A DNA stretch of 64,000 bases from JAMHWF01 sp035911095 (GTDB lineage Bacteria; Pseudomonadota; Gammaproteobacteria; Burkholderiales; Burkholderiaceae_C). The notes under the pieces are model-generated. The model searched no databases, was not told where the DNA came from, and saw nothing but the letters and a program-made list of their open reading frames with translations. Positions 7,733-21,364 of the stretch are shown here, one piece after another. The stretch spans positions 14,900-78,899 of the forward strand of contig JAMHWF010000033.1 in the NCBI GenBank assembly GCA_035911095.1. Reading direction: 5' to 3'. Made by a program: the position numbers and the translations under genes. How positions within the stretch are numbered: the stretch's first letter is position 1; every line of letters begins with the position of its first letter.

Positions 7733-8905
7733 TCAGGCCGCTCGCCCCGCCGCCCGTGGCGACACCCCGACATGGAGCAGCAAGAGGCCGAGCGCAATGA
7801 AGGGCACGCCCACCCAGGAAAGCCGCGCGAAGCCGAGGCTGCCGGCGACCAGGCCGCCGAGTGCTGCGCCGATCGCGGTGCCCATGTAGAGCATCGAGGT
7901 GTTGAGCGACAGCAGCAGCGGCGCCTGCTCGGGCGCCAGTGCCGCGAGGCGCGACTGCTGCGGCGCCATCATCCCGAAGCCGGCCGTGCCCCAGGTCAGC
8001 AGCGCCGCGAGCAGCGCGGGGTAATGGCCGCCGGTGAACGGGATCACCGCCATCGCCAGGCCGAGCACGGTCAGCTGCACGCTGAGCGTCCGCCGCGCGC
8101 CGTAGCGGTCGCCGGCCCAGCCGCCGAGCAGCGTGCCGACGACGCCCGAGACGCCGAAGGCCATCAGGGTCAGCGAGACGCGCTCGCCCGACATCGGCGC
8201 GAGCGACTGCAGCACCGGCCCGATGTACGAGAAGACGAGGAAGATCGCGACGAAGTACGACAGCGTCAGGGCCAGCACGCGCAGCACCTCGCCGCGCGCC
8301 AGCACGCCGCGCAGGCCGACGAGGCTGGCGCCCGGCGCGTCGATGTGGGCGGGCAGGCGCAGCGCCAGCAGCAGCGCCGCCGCCGCGGCGCAGGCCGCGA
8401 CCGCGGCGATCGGCCACTGCCAGCCCAGGTGCAGCCCGGCCCAGGCGCCGAGCGGCACGCCGATGACGTAGCTCAGGCTGATGCCGAGGAAGGCGAGCGC
8501 CAGCGCCTTCGAGCGCCGCGCCGGCTCGACCAGCGAGACCGCGAGCCCGGCCGCCACCGCGGTGAACATCGCGCCGATGCCCATCAGCAGCCGACCGGCG
8601 AGCAGCACCGCCAGGCTGCCGGCCAGCGCGCAGACGGCGTTGCCGGCCGCGAACACCAGCAGCGACAGCCACATCACCCGGCGCCGCGGCCAGCGGCCGG
8701 TGAGCATCAGCGCGAGCGGGGCGAGCACCGCCGTCGCCAGAGCGTAGACCGTGATCGCCTGGCCCGCGGCCGCGACGTCGACCTGCAAGGCCTGCGCGAC
8801 CTCGACCAGGATCCCGCTCGGCACGAAGGCGCCGGTGCCGATCACGAGGTTGCACAGCGACAGCAGGTAGAGGATGGGCGGCATCGGGCGGGCGGCGGGA
8901 GGCAT
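7733..8905 (-). CDS. MFS transporter, DHA1-type exporter
   Basis: A 390-residue 12-helix major facilitator protein in the inner membrane, probably a proton-driven drug or sugar/metabolite exporter. It starts with helix 1 'ILYLLSLCNLVIGTGAFVPSGILVEVA', shows the loop 2-3 motif region 'LMLTGRWPRRRVMWLSLLVF' and 'GRLLMGIGAMFTAVAAGLAVSLVEPARRSKALAL', and a second-half 'GGWAGDRYGARRTL'. These fit the AraJ/YdhP-like DHA1 subfamily; the substrate cannot be read from sequence. The frame is open to a TTG at 8977, but that extension is polar and unconserved. The ATG at 8905 is preferred and the ATG at 8884 is also possible. It diverges from the second 5'-nucleotidase gene. Confidence 0.85.
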   Translation of the reverse strand: MPPAARPMPPILYLLSLCNLVIGTGAFVPSGILVEVAQALQVDVAAAGQAITVYALATAVLAPLALMLTGRWPRRRVMWLSLLVFAAGNAVCALAGSLAVLLAGRLLMGIGAMFTAVAAGLAVSLVEPARRSKALALAFLGISLSYVIGVPLGAWAGLHLGWQWPIAAVAACAAAAALLLALRLPAHIDAPGASLVGLRGVLARGEVLRVLALTLSYFVAIFLVFSYIGPVLQSLAPMSGERVSLTLMAFGVSGVVGTLLGGWAGDRYGARRTLSVQLTVLGLAMAVIPFTGGHYPALLAALLTWGTAGFGMMAPQQSRLAALAPEQAPLLLSLNTSMLYMGTAIGAALGGLVAGSLGFARLSWVGVPFIALGLLLLHVGVSPRAAGRAA

Positions 8906-9051
8906 GGGTGGGCGGACCCCTGCGGCGGGGGTGGCGACGCTAGCAGAAGCGCGCTGCCCTTGCCGCCGCGGGTGCAATCACGCGGCGAGGCTCCGGGGCT
9001 CGCCCGCGCCGTCATCAGGCGCGGCGGTCGCGGTCGGCAGAATTGGTGGCC

Positions 9052-10974
9052 ATGTGCGATCCCTTTCAGACCCGGCGGTCGGCGCCGCCCGCGGCAGGAG
9101 CACCGCGCCCGCCGCCTTCCGCGTGGCCGCAGGCGGCCCGCCGGGCCGGCCATCGCGCCGCCCGAGCGACGCGGGCGCTGGCCGGCGCCCTCGCGCTGGC
9201 CGGCCTGTGCGGCGCGGCGGCGGGCGCGGGGTCGGCATCGGCATCCGCATCGGCAAGTCCCGCGACGCCGGCGCCGACCGAAGCAGCGTCGCCGGCGCGG
9301 GGCGAGGTGATCGACGTGCGCCTGCTCGGCTTCAACGACTTCCACGGCCAGATCTCCCGTGGCCGGCAGGTTGCGGGCCGGCCGGTGGGCGGTGCCGGCG
9401 TCTTCAAGGCCTGGATCGATGCCGCCTCGCGCGGCCATGAAGGCCGGGTGCTGATCGCCGGCGCCGGCGACATGGTCGGCGCCTCGCCGATCGCCTCGGC
9501 GCTGCTGCGCGACGAGCCGACGCTTGCCTTCCTCGACAGCCTCGGCAACCGCCACTGCTCACGGGCGCAGCGCCACGCGCCGCGCTGCAACCTGGTCGGC
9601 ACGCCGGGCAATCACGAGTTCGACAAGGGCCGGCACGAGCTCCTGCGCCAGCTCCACGGCGGCCCCCATGCCGAAGGGCCGTTCCTCGTCGACCCCTGGC
9701 CCGGCCTGGCCCACGGCTGGGTCGGCGCGAACGTCGTCGACCGCGCGAGCGGCCGGCCGCTGCTGCCGCCCTTCACCGTGAAGCAGGTCAGCCAGCGCAG
9801 GCCGCGGGGGCTGCGCACGGCCAGGGTCGGCTTCATCGGCGCGACGCTGCGCGGCACGGCTTCGATCGTCGCCGCCGAAGGCGTGCGCGGCCTGGCCTTC
9901 GGCGACGAGGCCGAGGCGATCAACACCCAGGTGCGCAGGCTGCGCCGGCAAGGCGTCGAGGCGATCGTCGTGCTGCTCCATCAGGGCGGCAGCCAGCCGC
10001 GCTACGAAGGCCCGACCGATGCCTCGCGGCCTGGCGTCGAAGGGCCGGTCGTCGACATCGTGGCCCGGCTCGACGAAGCGGTCGACGTCGTGATCAGCGG
10101 CCACACCCATCAGTTCACCAACGCGCTGCTGCCGAACGCCGCCGGGCGGCCGGTGCTGGTCGTTCAGTCGCATGCGAACGGCAGCGCCTTCAGCCAGGTC
10201 GACCTGCGGCTCGACGCGCGCAGCGGCGACGTGGTCGGGCGCAGCGCGCGGATCGTCACCACCTGGGGCGACGAAGGCCCGGGCCTGGCGCCCGACGCCG
10301 CGGCGCTGGCGCTGGTGCACCGCGCCGAGACGCGGGTCGCGCCGATCGCCGGGCGGCCGGTGGCGCAGCTGCGCGGGGCCTTCACGCGGGCGCAGACACC
10401 GGCCGGCGAATCGACGCTCGGCAACCTCGTCGCCGACGCGCACGCGGCGGCGATGGGCACGCGCTACGCCTTCACCAACCCCGGCGGCCTGCGCACCGAC
10501 CTCGGCTGCGCTCCCGTCGCCGACGGCGCGCCAAGCGCCGACTGCGAGGCGACCTACGGCCAGCTGTTCGCGGCCCAGCCGTTCGGCAACACGCTGGTGC
10601 GCCTGGAGCTGAGCGGCGCGCAGATCACGGCCCTGCTCGAGCAGCAGTGGCAGGGCGGGCGCAGCCGCTTCCTCCAGCCCTCGGGCCTCGCCTACACCTG
10701 GGACGCGGCGAAGGTCGAGGGCGGCATCTGCCGTGCCTGCGTGGCCGAGGTGCGCGACGTGCGCAGCGGCCGGCCGCTCGAGCCGCAGGCGCGCTATGCG
10801 GTCACCGTCAACAGCTACCTCGCCAGCGGCGGCGACGACTTCACGCTGCTGCGCGAAGGCACGGCGCGCGAGGTCGGGCCGCTCGATCTCGACGGCCTGA
10901 TCGCCTGGCTGCGCGCGCAACCGCAACCGATCGAGGCGGTGCCGGCCGGCGCCCGGATCCGTCGCCTGAACTGA
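9052..10974 (+). CDS. 5'-nucleotidase / UDP-sugar hydrolase-type protein, exported (paralogue 2)
   Basis: A 640-residue close paralogue of the gene at 3863 with the same two-domain layout: calcineurin-type domain with LLGFNDFHGQ, GAGD, PGNHEFDKG, LLHQGG and GHTHQF, then a C-terminal 5'-nucleotidase domain starting 'GAFTRAQTPAGESTLGNLVADA' and ending near 'VTVNSYLASGGDDF'. It differs in its N-terminus: a long basic region of about 40 residues, one hydrophobic stretch ('RALAGALALAGLCGAAAGAG') without a good lipobox, and a short Ser-Ala repeat from gcatcg-type hexamers. It is therefore probably secreted rather than lipidated. The ATG at 9052 is chosen over an upstream in-frame TTG at 9043. It ends 39 bp from the convergent histidine kinase gene. 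Confidence 0.88.
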   Translation: MCDPFQTRRSAPPAAGAPRPPPSAWPQAARRAGHRAARATRALAGALALAGLCGAAAGAGSASASASASPATPAPTEAASPARGEVIDVRLLGFNDFHGQISRGRQVAGRPVGGAGVFKAWIDAASRGHEGRVLIAGAGDMVGASPIASALLRDEPTLAFLDSLGNRHCSRAQRHAPRCNLVGTPGNHEFDKGRHELLRQLHGGPHAEGPFLVDPWPGLAHGWVGANVVDRASGRPLLPPFTVKQVSQRRPRGLRTARVGFIGATLRGTASIVAAEGVRGLAFGDEAEAINTQVRRLRRQGVEAIVVLLHQGGSQPRYEGPTDASRPGVEGPVVDIVARLDEAVDVVISGHTHQFTNALLPNAAGRPVLVVQSHANGSAFSQVDLRLDARSGDVVGRSARIVTTWGDEGPGLAPDAAALALVHRAETRVAPIAGRPVAQLRGAFTRAQTPAGESTLGNLVADAHAAAMGTRYAFTNPGGLRTDLGCAPVADGAPSADCEATYGQLFAAQPFGNTLVRLELSGAQITALLEQQWQGGRSRFLQPSGLAYTWDAAKVEGGICRACVAEVRDVRSGRPLEPQARYAVTVNSYLASGGDDFTLLREGTAREVGPLDLDGLIAWLRAQPQPIEAVPAGARIRRLN

Positions 10975-11013
10975 AGCCGGCCGGGCGACCCCGGTCGAGC
11001 GCCGTCCGGCCGC

Positions 11014-13766
<2,753 letters not shown>

Positions 13767-13770
<4 letters not shown>

Positions 13771-14309
13771 GGCGTGCGGCCCCTGACGGTGCGGGCGAGC
13801 TTCAGGAGCTGTGAATTGATCTGCAGGCCGGCGCGCTGCGAAGCCTCGAGGTCGACCTCGAACTGCACCCGGTCGTCGCTGGCCACGAGGCCGATCACAC
13901 CGCCCTGGGTCGCGAAGCCTTCCAGGTCGCCGATCGTCAGCACCGGCAGGTCGCGCACCGCGCGCAGCACGTCGGCCTGGCGCCGCTCGTCGACATCGGT
14001 GATGTAGACGATGTTGCAGGTGCCCAGGTCCACGTTCGGGACGTTGCGCACGACGCTGAGCGGGCGGCCCTGCAGCGGGCGGCCGTCCAGCAGCTGGCGC
14101 ACCGAACCCATCGGGTCACCGCCGGGCAGGCAGAGCTTGACCTGCGGGCCGAGCGCGTTGGACGGCCAGCCGGTGAACTTGGCGAAGTTGTAGACGAAGC
14201 CGGCCTTGACCGCGAGCTCGCTCGCCTCCTGCGAGCCGGCGGCCGCCGCCAGGCCCGCGCTGAGCGCGAGCGCGACGATGGCGCGGACGGTCCGGGCAGG
14301 CCGAAGCAT
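13767..14309 (-). CDS. YfiR-family (DUF4154) periplasmic protein
   Basis: A 180-residue exported protein: signal peptide at residues 1-24, then 'LAVKAGFVYNFAKFTGWPSNAL', the hallmark opening of DUF4154/YfiR proteins. 'VKLCLPGGDPMGSVRQLLDGRPLQGRPL', 'CNIVYITDVDERR' and 'GGVIGLVASDDRVQFEVDL' follow. In Pseudomonas, YfiR is a periplasmic repressor of the diguanylate cyclase YfiN. Here its partner is more likely the periplasmic sensor region of the kinase encoded next, whose start codon overlaps this stop. It lies 29 bp downstream of a TonB-dependent receptor gene. Two Cys could form a redox-sensitive disulfide, as proposed for YfiR. Confidence 0.88.
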
Positions 14310-14338
14310 CGCAGGAAGGAACCGGTCGTCTCGGGGCG

Positions 14339-16384
14339 TCAGAACTGCCAGCGCAGCTTGACGTATGCGGCACGGCCGACCTCGAGGGCAGGCGTCGGCA
14401 GGTGGTCGCTGACGAACTCGGGGTGCGAGGGGTCGGTGAGGTTCTGGCCGACGATCGACAGCTCGACCCGGCGCGTCACGCGCCAGGCATAGCGCAGGTC
14501 GAGCGTCGTGTAGGCGGGGATCGCCATGTAGTCGAGGCGGCCCACGTGGCGCAGCCAGGCGTCGACCTGGTGGTCGGCCGCGAGATTGACCGAGGAGCGC
14601 AGCGACACCTGGTGGCGCGGCGAGATGCCCTCTGCCATCGCGGCGGAGGCGTCGTGGGCCGGGTCGCCATTGCGTTGCGCGCGAATCGAGAACCAGGTGT
14701 AGGCCGCCTGCAGCCGCCACCACGAGGCCGGGTGCCAGTCGGCGGCGACCTCCACGCCCTTCGAGCGGGCCGACATCGAGGTGTCGGTGATGATGCGGTA
14801 GTCGATGTACGGCACGCCGTTGGGGTCGAACGCCATGTTCTGGCTGACCGTGCGGGAGGTCCGCAGCCGGCTGTAGTCGTTGCTGAACGCCGCGATGTCG
14901 ATCGACAGCTCGTTGGCGAGCTGGGTGCGCCAGCCGAGCTCCCAGGCCGTCACGCGTTCCGACTGGTAGCCGGGGTTCGGCACCACGGTCTGCAGCACCG
15001 GCAGCGGCGAAGGGTTCGCGGCGGTGTTCGGCGGCGTCGTGTTGAGCGTGATTTCCACGTTCTGCTCGGCCCGCGACGGCATGCGGGCGGCGCGCGACAC
15101 CGCGCCCCACAGGGTGTTGGTGACGTTGGGCGTGAACACCACCCGCGCGTTGGGCTGGAACTCGAAGTCGGTGTAGCTGTTGTGCTCGAGCCGCGAGCCG
15201 AGGACGAGGCGCCAGAGCGAGGGCACCAGCTCGATGTCGTCGTGGACGAAGGCGCTGGCGAGCGTGAAGTCGCCCTTCTGCGGGTCGATGCGCAGGTAGC
15301 CGTTGCCGTTGGTGCGCACGTCGTCGCGCGAGTGGCGCAGGCCCAGGCCCCAGATCACGTCGTGGCGCTCGCCCATCAGCTGGCGCACCTGGAAGTCGAT
15401 GTCGGCCGTCTTGCGGCGCTCGTCGGCGAAGTTCGCGTCGATGCGGGTCGCGTCGACATAGCCCTGCACGGTCGCCTGGGCACCGCCACCGAGCGTCCAC
15501 TCATAGCGCCCGAGCAGGTTGGCGCCTTCGCTCATCTGGCGCACCCGCGTCGGCACCATGTACGGCGCAGTGGTGATCGGGGACAGCAGGCCCTGGCCGG
15601 TGGTCATGCGCGAGGCGTTGCCGACCAGCGTGAAGCGGCCGCCGTGCGACGCCTCGCGGTCGATGCGCAGTCCGGTGCGCCAGGCCCGCGTGCGGTCGTC
15701 GCCCGAGCGGCCGTCGGCCGTCTCGGCCGGCGCCACCTCGTGCGTCTTCGCCCAGACCCGGTACCAGCTGTCCTCGGCGAGCGTGCCGCCGTGGCGCAGC
15801 GCGAGCATGGCGCGGTCGTCGTTGCCGGCGGCCGCCGCGACGAGCGAACCCTGCGTTGCCCGCGCCTTGCGCGTGATGATGTTGATGACGCCGTTCACCG
15901 CGTTGGCGCCCCAGAGCGAGGCGCCGGGGCCGCGGATCACCTCGATGCGGTCGATGTCCTCGAGCATCACGTCCTCGGATTCCCAGAACACGCCCGAGAA
16001 CAGCGGGGAGTAGATGCTGCGGCCGTCGATCAGCACCAGCAGCTTGTTGGCGAAGCGACCGTTGAAGCCGCGGGCCGAGACCGCCCAGTGCGAGCTGCTC
16101 AGCCGCGCCACGTCCAGCCCTGGGACGAGGCGCAGCGCCGCCGGCAGGCTGGTCGCGCCCGAGCGCGCGATGTCGTCGGCGGTGAGCACGAAGGCGGCGG
16201 CGGCGGTGTCCGTGAGCCGCTGCGACTTGCGCGAGACCGAGGTGACCTCGATCTTCATCAGGTCTTCGAGCGACATCTGGGTCAGCTCGGGCTCGCCGGC
16301 CTGCGCGGCTGCCAGCGCCGGAAGCGACAACAGGCACAGGGCGCAGGCGAGGGCACGGGCAGGGGCCTGGAGCAGGGAGTTCAA
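14339..16384 (-). CDS. TonB-dependent outer-membrane receptor
   Basis: A 681-residue receptor with signal peptide (1-29), an extension 'LTQMSLEDLMKIEVTSVSRKSQRLTDTAAAAFVLT', a plug domain including 'IARSGATSLPAALRLVPGLDVARL' and 'IDRIEVIRGPGASLWGANAVNGVINIITR', and a C-terminal beta barrel ending in 'YVKLRWQF' with terminal Phe. The 'SLEDLMxIEVTSVSRK' opening is typical of receptors that travel with DUF4154/YfiR and hybrid-kinase genes, as here. The ligand is unknown. The start is a TTG at 16384: it supplies the signal peptide, and the next Met (residue 37) would lose it. It is first in the receptor-YfiR-kinase operon and diverges from ettA. Confidence 0.9.
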   Translation of the reverse strand: MNSLLQAPARALACALCLLSLPALAAAQAGEPELTQMSLEDLMKIEVTSVSRKSQRLTDTAAAAFVLTADDIARSGATSLPAALRLVPGLDVARLSSSHWAVSARGFNGRFANKLLVLIDGRSIYSPLFSGVFWESEDVMLEDIDRIEVIRGPGASLWGANAVNGVINIITRKARATQGSLVAAAAGNDDRAMLALRHGGTLAEDSWYRVWAKTHEVAPAETADGRSGDDRTRAWRTGLRIDREASHGGRFTLVGNASRMTTGQGLLSPITTAPYMVPTRVRQMSEGANLLGRYEWTLGGGAQATVQGYVDATRIDANFADERRKTADIDFQVRQLMGERHDVIWGLGLRHSRDDVRTNGNGYLRIDPQKGDFTLASAFVHDDIELVPSLWRLVLGSRLEHNSYTDFEFQPNARVVFTPNVTNTLWGAVSRAARMPSRAEQNVEITLNTTPPNTAANPSPLPVLQTVVPNPGYQSERVTAWELGWRTQLANELSIDIAAFSNDYSRLRTSRTVSQNMAFDPNGVPYIDYRIITDTSMSARSKGVEVAADWHPASWWRLQAAYTWFSIRAQRNGDPAHDASAAMAEGISPRHQVSLRSSVNLAADHQVDAWLRHVGRLDYMAIPAYTTLDLRYAWRVTRRVELSIVGQNLTDPSHPEFVSDHLPTPALEVGRAAYVKLRWQF

Positions 16385-16594
16385 GGGGGGATTCCGGAGG
16401 GTTCAGGTCGTTCTGCCTGATCGGACCGGCGCCGGGCGACTTGACCGAAGCGTCCACCTGCCTTCGGTGCTTCGTGTCGCACTTCACGCGAAGCGGTCAC
16501 CGGGACGGCCGGCGCGCGGTCCGGGATAATCCGGGGATTCGTCCGCCGGCCGTTCGCGCCGAGCGGCCCCACCTGCCTTCGAAGAAACCTCTGC

Positions 16595-18259
<1,665 letters not shown>

Positions 18260-18305
18260 GGCGGCGCGCCTGGGCGTGAGTGCAGGCCGGGTGCGCGAGC
18301 GAGGC

Positions 18306-21176
18306 ATGCGCCTCGTCCTGGCGGCGCTGACGCTGCAACTGACCGCCTGCGCGGCGGTGGCGCCGGGGACCGGCCGCGCGCCCGCCGCACCGGTGCCGGC
18401 CGCGCCGGCGGCGGCGCCCAGTGCCCCGGAGGCGGCGCCAGCGCCCGGCGCCGAGCCCGCGCCGCCGGCGGGCGAGGGCAGTCCGGCGCCCGCCGCGGCT
18501 TCCGCACCAGTCGCGGCGGCCGCCGCCACGCCGGGCGCGATGCCGCGCCCGCAGGCGCCGGCCCCGGGCCCGCCGCCCTTCGCGGCGGTGATCCGCGAGG
18601 CCAAGCGCAGCGAAGGCCTGTTCGCCTTCTGGCAGAAGGACGAGCGGCTGTGGATCGAGCTGCGCCCGGAAGACTTCGGCCGCCTCTTCTTCTTCAGCCC
18701 CAAGCTCGCCACCGGCATCGGCGAGCCGCCCGCCTGGGGCGGGCAGATGCTCTACGACGACGGCTTCGGCGGCGGCGCCAGGCTGGTCGAGTTCTCGCGC
18801 CTGCACCACGTGGTGCAGCTGCTTGCGCGCAACGCCGATGCGGTGGCGCCGGCAGGCACGCCGCAGGCGCGCGGGGTGGCGGCCGCCTTCGCGCCGAGCC
18901 TGCTCGGCAGCGCGCCTGTCGCGAGCCAGCCGCATCCGCAATCGAAGGCGGTGCTGGTCGACGTGACGGGGCTCTTCGTCAGCGACGTACTCGCGCTCGC
19001 GCCCCGGCTGGCGCGCGCCTACCGCCAGGGCTACGCGCTGGACGTGCGCAACTCGGCGATCACCGCACTGCGCCACGGCCCGGGCCTGAGCGTGGTCGAG
19101 GTGCGCAACCACTACGCGACCGGCGCGATCGCCCAGCCGCAACCCGGCGCGTCGGGCCCGGCGCCGGGCATGCCGCCGCGCACGCCGTCCTTCGTGCCCG
19201 ACCCGCGCAGCCTCCTGCTCGGCCTGCACTACTCCCTGTCGAAGCTGCCGGACGTGCCGATGGCGCCGCGCGCGGCCGACCCGCGCGTGGGCTACTTCAG
19301 CGCCACCGTGCGCGACTACGCCGACGACCGCGCGCGCGACCCGCGCCAGCGCCACATCGCGCGCTGGCGGCTCGAGAAGCAGGACCCGGCGGCGCCGCTG
19401 TCGCGCCCGGTCAGACCGATCACCTTCTGGCTCGACCGAAACATTCCCGAGGCCTACCGCGCGACGGTCCGCGAGGGCGTGCTGGCCTGGAACGCGGCCT
19501 TCGAGCGCATCGGCTTCAAGGATGCGATCGTCGTCGAGCAGCAACCCGACGATGCGAGCTTCGACACGCTCGACGCCGACCGCGCCTCGGTGCGCTGGCT
19601 GGCCGACGCGCGGCCCGGCTTCGCCGCGATCGGGCCTTCGCACGTCGACCCGCGCAGCGGCGAGATCCTCGACGCCGACATCGCCGTCCAAGGGCTCGCG
19701 GTGCGCCAGCAGCGTGCGCTCGGGCGCCAGCTCGGGCCCGAGGCACCGGCGGTCGGGCTCGGCCTGCAGCGTGGCGCGCTGCCCGCCGTCGGTCACGATC
19801 ACGGCGCCGACCTGCCGGGTGCGCCGCATGCCGGGCGCTGCGACTTCGGCGCCCACGCGGCCGAGCAGGTCGGCTACGCGCTGGACGTGCTCGCCGCCCA
19901 GGGCCGCCTGGCGCCGGACGACCCGCAGGCCGAGGCCTTCGTGCACGACTTCCTGCGCTGGGTGACCGCCCACGAGATCGGCCATGCGCTCGGCCTGCGG
20001 CACAACTTCAGCGGCTCGCTCGCCTACGACCCGCAGGCGCTCGCCGACCCGGCCTTCACGCGTGCCTTCGGCACCAGCGCCTCGGTGATGGACTATCCGG
20101 CGGTCAATCTGCCGCGGCCCGGGGCGCCGATGGTGCTGCCCTTCTCGGCGGCGCTCGGCCCCTACGACCTGTGGGCGATCGAGTACGGCTACACGCCGGC
20201 GCCGCCCGGCGCCGACGCCCAGGCCGAGCGCCGGCTGCGCGAGGCGATCGCGGCGCGCAGCGGGCGCGACCTGCGCCTCGCCTACACGACCGACGAGGAC
20301 GCCGCGATCGGCCTCGACCCCGGCGCGACGACCTTCGACCTCGGCGCCGACCCGCTCGCGTTCGCCCGCCAGCGCTTCGAGATCGCGCGCGACGTGCTCC
20401 AGCGCCAGGCGGAGCGTCGGCTGCCGCACGACGAGGACTACGCGAGCCTGCGCCGGGCGATCGCCTATGCGCTGCGCGACGCCGGCCGCGCGGCCGCGCT
20501 GCTGGCGCGCCAGATCGGCGGCCTGCACACCCGGCGGGACTTTCCCGGCAGCGGGCGCGACCCGCTGACCCCGGTCGAGGCCCGCACGCAGCGCGCGGCG
20601 CTCGACCTGATCGCGCGCGAGGCGCTCGCCGCCGACAGCCTGGTGGTGCCGCCGCGGCTGCAGCGCCGGCTGGCGCCCGACTACCTCGAGCGCGGCGACG
20701 CGAGCGACGGTGGCGAGGCGCCGGTCGCGACCGACTTCTCGATCGCCGCGCTGGTGCTCGACCTCCAGCGCGCGCTGCTGGTGCACCTGATGAGCGACGC
20801 GGTCGCGCAGCGGGTGCTCGACAACGCCGCCAAGCTCGACCGCTCGGCCGAGACCTTCACGCTCGCCGAGCTCTACGAGCGCCTGACACGCGACGTCTGG
20901 AGCGAGCTGGGGCGGCGCGACATCCCCGAGGCGCGGCGCGAACTGCAGCGCGAGCACCTCGACCGGCTGGCCGCGCAGATGCTGCGGCCGGCCTCGCTGC
21001 AGCGCGCCGACGCGCGCGGCCTCGCGCGGCGCGACGCGCGGCAGCTGCTGGCGCGCCTCGAGGCCTCCCGCGGCGGCTGGGGCCGCTTCGATGCCGCGAC
21101 GCAGGCGCACCTGCAGGACAGCCTCGAGTCGCTGCGCCTCGCGCTGGCGGCGCCGCTGCTGCGCGGCAGCCCCTGA
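18306..21176 (+). CDS. Zinc-dependent metalloprotease lipoprotein (DUF5117/DUF4953 family)
   Basis: A 956-residue exported metallopeptidase. The ATG at 18306 begins a lipoprotein signal with lipobox LTAC (Cys 15); an upstream in-frame GTG (18276) adds only polar residues. Residues 16-95 are an Ala/Pro-rich linker. The body has the DUF5117 region ('FAFWQKDERLWIELRPEDFGRLFFFSPKL'), then the zinc-binding HEIGHALGLRHNF with HExxH at 556-560 and the third His at 566, a metzincin-like pattern. 'SVMDYPAVNLP' downstream supplies the Met-turn. The C-terminal 300 residues are helical and Arg/Leu-rich. The substrate is unknown; it is probably anchored in the outer membrane or periplasm. It is a single gene 46 bp after ettA. 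Confidence 0.88.
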   Translation: MRLVLAALTLQLTACAAVAPGTGRAPAAPVPAAPAAAPSAPEAAPAPGAEPAPPAGEGSPAPAAASAPVAAAAATPGAMPRPQAPAPGPPPFAAVIREAKRSEGLFAFWQKDERLWIELRPEDFGRLFFFSPKLATGIGEPPAWGGQMLYDDGFGGGARLVEFSRLHHVVQLLARNADAVAPAGTPQARGVAAAFAPSLLGSAPVASQPHPQSKAVLVDVTGLFVSDVLALAPRLARAYRQGYALDVRNSAITALRHGPGLSVVEVRNHYATGAIAQPQPGASGPAPGMPPRTPSFVPDPRSLLLGLHYSLSKLPDVPMAPRAADPRVGYFSATVRDYADDRARDPRQRHIARWRLEKQDPAAPLSRPVRPITFWLDRNIPEAYRATVREGVLAWNAAFERIGFKDAIVVEQQPDDASFDTLDADRASVRWLADARPGFAAIGPSHVDPRSGEILDADIAVQGLAVRQQRALGRQLGPEAPAVGLGLQRGALPAVGHDHGADLPGAPHAGRCDFGAHAAEQVGYALDVLAAQGRLAPDDPQAEAFVHDFLRWVTAHEIGHALGLRHNFSGSLAYDPQALADPAFTRAFGTSASVMDYPAVNLPRPGAPMVLPFSAALGPYDLWAIEYGYTPAPPGADAQAERRLREAIAARSGRDLRLAYTTDEDAAIGLDPGATTFDLGADPLAFARQRFEIARDVLQRQAERRLPHDEDYASLRRAIAYALRDAGRAAALLARQIGGLHTRRDFPGSGRDPLTPVEARTQRAALDLIAREALAADSLVVPPRLQRRLAPDYLERGDASDGGEAPVATDFSIAALVLDLQRALLVHLMSDAVAQRVLDNAAKLDRSAETFTLAELYERLTRDVWSELGRRDIPEARRELQREHLDRLAAQMLRPASLQRADARGLARRDARQLLARLEASRGGWGRFDAATQAHLQDSLESLRLALAAPLLRGSP

Positions 21177-21364
21177 GCGGCCGTCGCGCGCGGGGCCGGG
21201 GCGGACGCCGACCTTTCACCCCGTCCTTTCGCGCTGCCCCGCGCGGTCTCCCGCCGGCGCGCGACGCGGTGTCTCGCCGCCGCGTCACCTGGGCAAGCCC
21301 GCATCGCCTGCCGCGGGCGAGGGGTCCACGATCCGCAGCCCCGCCACCCGAGTTCGAGGCGCGC

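Noticed and set aside
14402..16420. Long plus-strand open frame opposite the TonB receptor gene
   Set aside because: The minus-strand product has a signal peptide, plug and terminal Phe of a TonB receptor; the plus-strand product is Arg/Ala/His-rich without pattern.
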